The notes beneath the pieces were generated by a model. The model was given only the letters and a program-made list of their open reading frames with translations, made no database searches and had not been told where the DNA came from. Below are positions 9,812-18,252 of a DNA stretch of 64,000 bases, in pieces. The stretch covers positions 1 to 64,000 of the forward strand of contig QZLH01000382.1 in NCBI GenBank assembly GCA_003833135.1. Reading direction: 5' to 3'. Source of the DNA: Oehlia diaphana. Its lineage: Eukaryota > Glomeromycota > Glomeromycetes > Glomerales > Glomeraceae. The translations under genes were made by a program, and so were the position numbers. Position 1 is the stretch's first letter, and each line of letters starts with the position of its first letter.

Positions 9812-12196
9812 ATGGCATTTTATCTCGTTCTAGGTGAAGTTCCCGCTAAAAGAAAACTTGATTTTGTTAAGTTCAATTTCTCAGAACGTGTCATAATACT
9901 CAGGAATGCTATCTATGATAAAAAGAAAAATACTTTTACTAATAAAAATATTGACGAAAATGAACTCACATTATGGAAAGTTGATATTCCTTTTGATGGT
10001 GAAAATGATAAGCTGACGATGCTTGATGAAAGCTATGATACAATTAATATTAAACAAGATCTTAAAGGAAAGGAAATGTTACCAGGAGACGAAATTTCAA
10101 AATATTTAAAAGACTTTGATAAACCACCATCCTTAATTCACATAATTGTGCAACTGCCCCAGCTCACCACCACTGGTAAATGTCTCCCAAAAGTTTACAT
10201 CTCAAACAAGAAATTCACGTTATCTCACATTTTATATTTTTTATTCGGTTAGGCAAAAGAAGATTGGATTATGATTGGAGTGAAAACCGAGACCAAAAAA
10301 AAGGAAAACTATCAGGTGCGTTTATAATTTCTGATAAAACTAAAATGTCAATATTTTAAAAATAATTATTTCTTAGTTTCAGAGACAATTCTTTCTCATG
10401 CTCAAAAAATCATGAAAAGCATAATGGAACTTCCAGAAAATCCTGAAGATTACTCAAACCCTGAAAAGTTCCTTTCACTGCCATTTCCATTTCTTGGTGA
10501 ACGAAAACCAGTAGAGAGATTCTCTATTGATGATGATAATAAGTTTGTGTATATGGGAAGAAAAGCATTTGTCAATATTCTAACCACTATTAACGAACTT
10601 AAATATGGGCATGGTTATATGGATTGCTTTATTTATGGTACTATCGGATATGGAAAGTCATACATTCTTGCGACACTAGTATGCTTTCTTCTTCGAACTG
10701 GAAAGCGTGTAGTATACCTTCCTGATTGTCGTGAATTGGCTAAGAAACCAGAAAAGTATATTAAGTTGGCCTTATTCCTCGCCTACACAGATAATATTGA
10801 GAAAATAAACAAAATTTCTGCCTGTAACACAATTGATCATATCATAAGGTTCTGTGAATCATCAGAACCATTATATTTTGTTGTAGATCAAATGAATGCT
10901 TTGGATTATCGTAGTAATACTGAAATTGTCAAAGGAAAAAAGTCTACAATTCTAGATGTCCTCAATAGTATGACCTCAAATCATTATTATATTAAGAGTT
11001 CGTCAGCAAATAATGAATCAGCATTATACCTTATTGAAAAGCAAACTAATGAAAGAAGGGTTGAACTTTATGGAGGGTTTGATGAGGTAAGACTAAAAAA
11101 ATGCTCTATGCTCTATGCTAAATTAACATAATATTTACTTTAGGATGAGATGTCACGATGGTGGATACAAAATAGGGAAAATTTGCCATCAGTGAGTGAA
11201 GAACAAAAGAAAAAAATTGAACATGACACTGGCAAAAACCCTCTCTTTTTGAGCTTTCTCCTAGGTATCAAGGAAAATTTTGAAAATCACTTAAATCAAC
11301 TATTTAAAGAAAAGATAAAAAAGCCAATGACGAACTTTTCTGATATTATATCAGAAGAAGGCAAAAGATGGGCTTGGTATGTACTTTTAGTTTACTTTGT
11401 GATTGAAAATCTATAAAAAAACTGACTTTTATGTTTATATAGTCACACTAAATTGATGTCATCATTCTTGACAAATGATTACGCTCCTTCTGGCTATGGA
11501 GTTGAAGATTATGATCATTGCTACTTTTATATTGCTCATGATGAACGCTGTTACTGTATATCTGGATATGCACGAGATCATATGGCTGACTACCTATTTC
11601 AAAAGGGTAAATTAGAAATATTCAAAAATTCAAGTTGGGTCCGATGTATAAAGGAGTTTAAGAATAACCCTTCAGTAATGGGATTTATGGTGGAAAAAGC
11701 ATGTCTTGCTACTATTTATATGAATGGACTTGAGGCAGATGAGAAAAGGTTTGATTTTGATAATTACAAATTTTTTTACAGTATAGAAGAAATCAATTTT
11801 TCTAAGAATGAAGGATTAGGTACATTTTATTTACCACGTCTTTGGAACCAAAAATCAATTGATGGATTAATAACCCTATATAAAACAAAGAGTGGAAAAG
11901 ATATATTATATATTGCTCCGATTCAAATTGCCCTTAGTAAGGAAACACATTCAGATTCTGAAGCAACTTTTTTTTCTCAGATTTGGCCAAAATTAAATTC
12001 AAAGTTACCAGACAAATTGAAAGTTGAAATAATATTTATTTGGATTACACGCAAGAATGATGTAAATTATTTTGTTGAAGCTAACGAGAAAAGGTTAAGA
12101 GGAAAATTAATTGAAATTAATCCACAATACAAAGTGGTAGTAAAAGCATTTAAGAGTATCAATATTGAACTTGAGAACATTTTATCAAATTTATAA
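9812..12196 (+). CDS. Crinkler (CRN) family protein: ubiquitin-like header, P-loop NTPase, PD-(D/E)XK-like nuclease
   Basis: Five exons: 9812-10175, 10253-10315, 10377-11086, 11144-11376, 11443-12196. All introns are GT-AG (57-77 bp) and phases match throughout, giving 707 codons and one stop. I start at the ATG of MAFYLVLGE, the usual CRN header opening. The header (1-120) carries LTLWKVDIP (52-60), the LWKV variant of the LFLAK/LWY motif. The NTPase follows: Walker A GTIGYGKSY (230-238), the conserved KRVVYLPDCRELA strand, and Walker B LYFVVDQMNALD (308-319). The C-terminal domain (about 480-707) has an acidic helix (MVEKACLA), QKSIDGLI (D about 597) and YIAPIQIALS, a pattern fitting a restriction-endonuclease-like fold, though the ExK is atypical. 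CRN proteins of this architecture are known in oomycetes, chytrids and Glomeromycotina; some are nuclear effectors. No signal peptide is obvious. No stop or shift was seen. A damaged nuclease-like gene converges on it. Confidence 0.88.
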
Positions 12197-12297
12197 TAAA
12201 AAAATTTTGACGTTATTCAGAAAACAAATTACTTGTTTCTGAGATATATGATATCTAATGTTACTGCGCATTTATTTATCAAGTTCAAATTGTATAT

Positions 12298-12345
12298 TCC
12301 ATTACAATTTTCATATAGGATGTGATTAATTTTATCCAAATGGAA
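12298..12345 (-). promoter_or_regulatory. Orphan copy of the family promoter (TATA region)
   Basis: The minus strand reads TTTGGATAAAATTAATCACA then TCCTATATGAAAATT. It matches the TATA region upstream of the coiled-coil pseudogene (8884-8935) but has no coding sequence behind it. This looks like the remains of another family member. Confidence 0.4.
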
Positions 12346-12630
12346 CTTTAAGTCTTACTTTTTTTATTCATCATACATCTCTACATATATATCTCACGCT
12401 TGATACAATGTATAGCCTTTTCAGCTGAATTCTTTATTGATAAAGTAAATAAATTACATGATTCAGTTCATAACATCCCAAATAAAAAAATCATGTGCAC
12501 GTGAACAATTGTTCATACTGATCACTTTTGCCAAGAAAAATTTTTTATTAATACATGTGAAAGATAAATACAATATTGGGGACTATGCCCGTGATACATG
12601 ATAAAGTTTTTATGTTAGTCTCCTATACAA
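12346..12630. other. Intergenic region between convergent genes
   Basis: Only AT-rich sequence is visible here; I see no gene. It separates the 3' ends of the CRN gene and the minus-strand nuclease-like gene. Confidence 0.4.
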
Positions 12631-13470
12631 TTATTTTTTCTTGATTATCTCTTTTACATGATGCTTCTTATTTGCAGGTTCTTTACTAGCTGATACCCTA
12701 TCCTTTAATAAACCTACTATAACCTCCAAAATCCTCTTCACATTCTTGTGCAAATCGGCTGGATCTTTAAGGGCGTCTTCTGTTAGTGAAATTTGATACT
12801 CAGTTTTACTTGTATAGTAGATACCTTTGGTACTATGTAAGATGAAATACCAGTCCATAGCTAAGAAATTGGCCAAAGGTATCATACATGAAATGAGCTA
12901 GTGATATGAAAGCAAAACAGAAAATTTCACTAGAATTATTTTCTTATCTGTTGTGACGATACCATAGACATATTCATACCCAGAACTAAATGTCTCATTA
13001 GACTTCCACTTTTTTTTGAGTATATTTAAATTCATTTATATCAATAATATCAGTTAGCACATGTACAGAGAGAAAAATAAAAATCTACATTACTTACATC
13101 ACATGAACTTTTACATTGCATGAGATTTTGAGCTATGCCTTTGCCTGGCTAATTTTGCTTCCCTTCAATTATACAAATTATTTTCTCGTATAAACCATCT
13201 ATGATTTTTTTGATTGCATAATCTATACAGCCAGAATTTTCTATACCAGTTACTGTCATCTGAGGTAAGATAAGCAAATCTTTAAGAAGACTGACAGCTG
13301 TGTGAAGGATTGTTAAAATATATTCACAGCGCATAGCCTCATTGCTGTCAACATTATAAACCTCCAATATTGTGAAAGTAGATAGAGAACCATATGCAGA
13401 TGTGTTATTATTCATTAGACATAAAAAAATGTAAAGACTGAGAATGCTATCATAAGTATAGAGTGGCAGA
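12631..13470 (-). pseudogene. Nuclease-like protein (CRN-associated PD-(D/E)XK type), one premature stop
   Basis: The first visible block runs from the hAT insertion site (13470) to 13098. It reads YILTILHTAVSLLKDLLILP, then GIENSGCIDYAIKKI and IICIIEGKQN. A TAG at 13151-13149 interrupts what would be KQN-x-PGKGIAQNLMQCKSS. The D...ExK...Q spacing (CIDYA, IEGK, AQN) fits a PD-(D/E)XK nuclease core. A donor GTAAGT is at 13097-13092. A second block (about 13020-12950) reads GYEYVYGIVTT. After a weak donor (GATAAG) a third block (12865-12631) reads MDWYFILHSTKGIYYTSKTE and a Lys-rich end EIIKKK with a stop. The likely start is an ATG at 13415, or further upstream beyond the insertion. Sequence of this style occurs near CRN-type proteins in Glomeromycotina (recollection). 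The single stop suggests recent decay. Confidence 0.6.
13463..13470 (+). repeat. Left 8-bp target-site duplication of the hAT-type element
   Basis: GTGGCAGA directly before TAGTGTTCT; its partner GCGGCAGA is at 14931-14938 (7 of 8 identical). Eight-bp duplications are typical of the hAT superfamily. Confidence 0.75.
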
Positions 13471-14930
13471 TAGTGTTCTAAATGGATTGGGTTAATTTGG
13501 GTGACCCATTGGGTTGACCTGAAAATTTCAGGCTGGGTCATCAAATTCATAATCCAACCTCAGGTTAGGTCACAGTTTGACCTGACCTATTTGACCCATT
13601 TGACCTGACATAATATTTCTAACCAAATGTGTCAAATATGTGAAAAAAAATGTTTTGGCATTTTTTCATATAAAAATATTGAAAAAAAAAATGTTGAAAC
13701 GTTTTTTTGTATTAATTATTAAGAAAAAAATATTTTAGTGTTTTTTCATATAAAATTATTAAAAAAAAATGTTAAAACATTTTTTTTTGTATTAATTATT
13801 AAGAAAAAATGTTTCAGCATTTTTTCATACAATAATATTAAAAAAAAATGTTAAAACATTTTTTTTTGTATTAATTATTAAGAAAAAATGTTTCAGCATT
13901 TTTTCATACAATAATATTAAAAAAAAATGCTGAAAATATTTTTTTTTGTATTAATTATTAAGAAAAAACGTTTCAGTATTTTTTCATATAAAATTATTGA
14001 AAAAAACACTGAAACATTTTTTTTGTATTAATTATTAAAAAAAAACATTTTGGTATTTTTTCATATAAAATTATTAAAAAAAAAATATTGAAACTTTTTT
14101 TTGTATTAATTATTAAAAAAAAACGTTTCAGCATTTTTTCATATAAAATTATTAAAAAAAATGTCAAAGCGTTTTTTTTGTATTAATTATTAAGAAAAAT
14201 GTTTCAGCGTTTTTCCATATAATAATATTAAAAAAATGCCAAAAACGTTTTTTTATTGTATTAATTATTAAGAAAAAATGTTTTGGCATTTTTTCATATA
14301 AAATTATTAAAAAAATGTCAAAGCGTTTTTCTTGTATTAATTATTAAGAAAAATGTTTTAGCATTTTTCCATATAATAATATTAAAAAAAATGCCAAAAA
14401 AATTTTTTTAAAACATTTTGGCGTTTTTCATGTAAAATTATTAAAAAAAAATGCTGAAACGTTTTTTCTTAATAATAATTATTGTACAGAAAAATGTTAA
14501 ATTTGACATTTTTTATTTTTTTTAACTAAAAAATGTCAGATTCAACATTTTTCATTAAAAAAAAAAGTTTATTTTTTTAAAAACTAAAAATGTCAGATTC
14601 GAAATTTTCCATTAAAAAAAAAACTTTTTTTTATTATTTTTAACTAAAAATGTCAGGTTTGACATTTTCAATTAAAAATTCATTTTTTATTAACGTTTTT
14701 CATTAAAAAAACCTGGGTTTTTTATTTTTAATGAAAAAACATCATTTTTGATATATGGATTAAACGGGTTAAACGGGTCAGGTCAGATAAGATGGGTTAC
14801 CCAACCTGACCTAACCCGTTTTTTTTATTGAGTTAGATAAGACAGATTATCTGACCTGATCCAACCCATTTTTTTTATTAGGTTAGATAAGACAGATTAT
14901 CTGATCTGATCCAACCCGTTCAGAACACTA
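13471..14930. mobile_element. 1460-bp non-autonomous hAT-type element with internal minisatellite
   Basis: Termini are TAGTGTTCTAAATGGATTGG at the left and the reverse complement TAGTGTTCTGAACGGGTTGG at the right. An 8-bp duplication flanks it. Subterminal zones are rich in GGTCAGGTCA/TGACCTGACC at the left and GGTTAGATAAGACAGATTAT at the right. The interior is a tandem array (13640-14470). No transposase reading frame is present. It sits at the junction between a minus-strand nuclease-like gene and a plus-strand zinc-finger gene. Confidence 0.82.
13640..14470. repeat. About ten tandem copies of a 78-bp AT-rich unit
   Basis: GTATTAATTATTAAGAAAAA recurs about every 76-80 bp (for example near 13708, 13789, 13868, 13948, 14026, 14104, 14179, 14257, 14333). 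Each copy is followed by short inverted motifs of the type TGTTTCAGCATTTTTTC / GAAAAAATGCTGAAACG. Every unit can therefore fold back on itself. Confidence 0.8.
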
Positions 14931-15123
14931 GCGGCAGATGTAGTAACTCTTTTGGATGAAAATAATGGATTTCTTCCTTCAATTATAAAAGGAAAGGATA
15001 GCCATTTCATTAATTCAATTCATGCTTTACAACGTTATGATAAACTTAAAATTCAAGAATATGATTGTTATTGTCCTTCAATTTTACAGGAATTATACCA
15101 GCAATTATGTTGCAATATATGTG

Positions 15124-15545
15124 GGAGACCGTTAAAGCAGGGTAGAATCACATGACTTTTGAGATTTTTCTTTTTTTTAAATAAAACTCTTTATTATATA
15201 TAAACCTTTCAAATAAACATATATTAAGTGCATTTTGACCTGTTTTGCAAGTTTACTTAGAGTATACAATGAGATTTAGAATACCGTTTTCGATTTATTC
15301 AACTTTTTCAATTTCGTTAAAATTGATCTACCCTTTTTTGGGTATGATTAGCAAAATTCGTTTGCTCATATGTAAAGTCAAAAACGTTGTTCAAAATCCA
15401 CTTTTTCTCCCTAAGTAAACTTTGTGAAGCAGATCGAAATATACTTATTTAATGATTTTCAAGTTCACTTTAATTTTAGTTTATAAAAAATTTATCAAAT
15501 TATAATAATTTTAAATCACGTGATTCTACCCGCTTTAATAGGCCC
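15124..15545. mobile_element. 422-bp MULE-type MITE, copy 1
   Basis: Its ends are inverted: CCGTTAAAGCAGGGTAGAAT at 15129 and the reverse complement of GATTCTACCCGCTTTAATAG at 15522-15541. A 9-bp duplication, ATATATGTG / TTATATGTG (15115-15123, 15546-15554), flanks it, as for Mutator-like elements. The whole element is a loose fold-back: GCAAGTTTACTTAG near 15250 pairs with CTAAGTAAACTTTG near 15412. The same element lies in the opposite orientation at 15835-16256 with identical length. Confidence 0.82.
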
Positions 15546-15638
15546 TTATATGTGACAAGTATTTTCCAACTCTCAATTATATATCTGAACATAAGCAAAA
15601 TATTCATTCTTTAAGGCAGACTGCTAAAAGATCAAAAT

Positions 15639-16489
15639 TAGTGCTCTAAATGAGTCAAGTCAAGTTGAATTATATGTAAATTCGATTTGATTTGAGTTAA
15701 ATCGAATCGAGTCAAGTTGAGTTAAAATTATAAAAATATAAACTCGACTTGATTCGAGTCGAGTTGGTCAATCGAGTTAAGTTGAATTAAATTATGTGAT
15801 TTTCTTTCGCTATGCTGATCATTTCCTTTTTTGGGGGTCCGTTAAAGCGGGGTAGAATCACGTGATTTAAAATTATTATAATTTGATAAATTTTTTATAA
15901 ACTAAAATTAAAGTGAACTTGGAAATCATTAAATAAGTGTATTTCGGCCTGCTCTGCAAGTTTACTTAGAGAGAAAAAGTGGATTTTGAATAACGTTTTT
16001 GACTTTACATATGAGCAAACGAATTTTGCTGATCATACCCAAAAAAGGGTAGATCAATTTTAACGAAATTGAAAAAATTAAATAAATCGAAAACGGTGTT
16101 CTAAACCTCATTATGTGCTCTAAGTAAACTTGCAGAACAGGTCAAAATGCACTTAGTATATGTTTATTTGAAAGTTTTATATATAATAAAAAGTTTTATT
16201 TAAAAAAAAGAAAAATCTCTAAAGTCACGTGATTCTACCCTGCTTTAATGGTCCCCCTTTTTTGGTAATAGCATTTCACAAAATTCCATTTTTGTAATTT
16301 TCAAAATTTTTCATTTTGGAATTTGTGTAATATAATTTCCAAAAAAGGAAATTCCATAATTTTGGCCGGAATTATGTTAATTTGACTCAACTCTTGACTT
16401 GATTCGATTTAATTGTAATTTTCAACTCAAACTCGACTTGACTTGACTCAACCAACTCGTGAGTCAACTCGACTTGTTTTGAAATACTA
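15639..16489. mobile_element. hAT-type MITE with GAGTCAAGT repeats, carrying a nested MITE
   Basis: Perfect 8-bp duplications ATCAAAAT flank it (15631-15638 and 16490-16497). Termini are TAGTGCTCTAAATGAGTCAA and the reverse complement TAGTATTTCAAAACAAGTCG. Subterminal regions are full of GAGTCAAGT / ACTTGACTC repeats in inverted orientation. Without the nested 422-bp MITE and its duplication it would be about 420 bp. No coding capacity. Confidence 0.82.
15835..16256. mobile_element. 422-bp MULE-type MITE, copy 2 (nested)
   Basis: Ends GGGTCCGTTAAAGCGGGGTA and the reverse complement GGACCATTAAAGCAGGGTAG. A perfect 9-bp duplication, CTTTTTTGG, lies at 15826-15834 and 16257-16265. The orientation is opposite to copy 1, shown by the asymmetric interior (AGATTTTTCTTTTTTTTAAA lies next to the left end of copy 1 and the right end of copy 2). 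It is inserted inside the hAT-type MITE, so it is the youngest layer of this stack. Confidence 0.85.
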
Positions 16490-16660
16490 ATCAAAATAAA
16501 ACTAAAAACAAAATAGCGAAACAGAAATGGGATGTATATTTATTCCTTTAGTAAATACAAACTTTAATGAAGTGAAGACATATTTCAAAGAGTCCTATAG
16601 CAAGAAGCAGTACAAGATTTTTGTGCAGTTTATTTGGATGAAGAATAAATAAAGTGATGT

Positions 16661-17780
16661 AATATTTATACGAGATAATTCTTTGTTCAATTTTTTTGAA
16701 TTTAGTAAAACATAATATGTAAAGAAATAAATTTAAAATTTTGCCAAAGTTGTGTTATAATAAATGCAAAACAATTTGCTAAAGTTGTACTACAATAAAT
16801 GCGCAATTTATTATGCTAAAATATAATAATCATATGTAAGAAATTGACCAATAAAAAGTAAATCACATGATTAATGATACAAAGACTGAACCCTTACCCT
16901 CTATCAAATCAGCTGATTTTTGGCACGCTTTTAACTGGACCCATATTTTTTATTCTGTAAAGAATATCAGCTACTCTGGTATAACGAGAGTTCAGTACAT
17001 AGAGGTTCATTGTATCCAGAGGCGACTGTATAAGAAAAATTTCAAAAAATAATAATCGTAATAAAAAAAATAGCAAATCACATAAATATTAGCAATCAAA
17101 AAGTGAGGTGTTAATACTAATTAGTATTAGTGAGACGCCAGTAATGGTGAACTAAAAATTATTTTTTTTATATATTAGTCATCAACGTTTAAAGATCACA
17201 TTTTAACTTTTAAGTATAGATTAGGCGCAGATGAATCATACGGTACACAATTCAAAGATTATTTATACAGGCTAATCTAAACGTTAGAAGATCGATATGT
17301 ATTTTTTTATTATATTATATAGATTTTGTATATTTTAATATATAATTATAAATATGTTATTTAAATAAGGATTTTATAAAAAATCGCTATAGCGATGTAT
17401 CACAAGTGTCACGTGACTTCATTTATATGAATAATTTGTCACCCAGCATTACACCCTCTAGTTTTCCATTTTTATTATTTATTCTGGAGACTTAAAATTT
17501 TTTCAGTGCAAAAAATCCTATTGTCAAATAATACATTACTAAAAATGGAGTTAAATAAATTCCCATTAAAACTGATTCTAAAAAAAACTCTAGAAACCCC
17601 CTTTAAAAAATAGATTTCATAATATTTATTTTATATTTACTATATTTTTATTTATTTATTGATTTATATTGAATAATAAAGTTCATAAGGGTGTTCCCAT
17701 AGTTAATTGCTATAGTTTGTGCATGATTTATTTGGTCAGATTTTTAGGATGATTATTTATAATATTTGCCACATCTAGAA
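16661..17780. other. Non-coding region with small repeats
   Basis: I see no supported gene. Small features: a tandem pair TTGCCAAAGTTGTGTTATAA / TTGCTAAAGTTGTACTACAA (16741 and 16776); a possible Tc1/pogo end AGGCGACTGTA at 17021-17031; a perfect 18-bp palindrome TAATACTAATTAGTATTA near 17110; and a CACGTGA site near 17412. The open frame at 16867-17052 shows no protein-like features. Confidence 0.4.
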
Positions 17781-17900
17781 AACCAATAAAATTTAATACC
17801 ATTCCTTTTAATAATTTCATTTTACAAACATTCATCTTTTGTTATAATAGCAGCAATATCATAATCAATTTTCCTTACTTCTGTTATTCATAATAATTGT
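17781..17900 (-). pseudogene. Short unidentified coding remnant
   Basis: The minus strand reads KIDYDIAAIITKDEC, a stop, then NEIIKRNGIKFYWFSRCGKYYK. Composition is protein-like and mostly in one frame, but the family is not recognised. No start or splice sites are evident. Possibly a fragment of a transposon protein. Confidence 0.25.
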
Positions 17901-18252
17901 GATAGTTTTGCTACATTAAATAAATTATTTATGCTAGAAAAAAATTTTGTTGTGAATTCATTATCATTATAAAAAAAAAAAATTTGATTGGATATGGGGC
18001 ATCATAGTAAATCAAAATGGTCATATTATTTATTAGCCTATCAATTGATATGTACTAGTAAGTCAGATTGAAATCAATATTACATTGTTAAACAAATCAA
18101 TTAATCATATTATAATTGTTGCTATCATTATTAAATAATTATTGGTAATTTAGAATTAATTTTGCTTATAAATACATTTTATTTCTTGGAACATAAATAT
18201 ATTTTGAATAAAATAATTTCCAAAGTATTAACTTTATTCAAATTTACATATA

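Larger units (their letters stand above)
14931..16660 (+). pseudogene. C2H2 zinc-finger gene broken by nested MITEs
   Basis: The coding-like sequence resumes after the hAT element: VVTLLDENNGFLPSIIKGKD, then INSIHALQRYDKLKIQEYD and CYCPSILQELYQQ (14940-15110). At 15123 a 422-bp MITE splits the codons of the zinc finger. Mentally removing it and one target-site copy gives CCNICDKYFPTLNYISEH followed by KQNIH, a C-x2-C-x12-H-x4-H C2H2 finger (left half before 15123, right half 15546-15638). A second element (15639-16489) then interrupts the end. Beyond it MGCIFIPLVNTNFNEVKTYF and YKIFVQFIWMKNK (16527-16648) remain open to a TAA. The family is unknown; the finger suggests DNA binding or a transposon-associated role. 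Confidence 0.55.

Noticed and set aside
16867..17052. Plus-strand open frame
   Set aside because: No protein-like composition or splice context; possibly part of a small transposon end.
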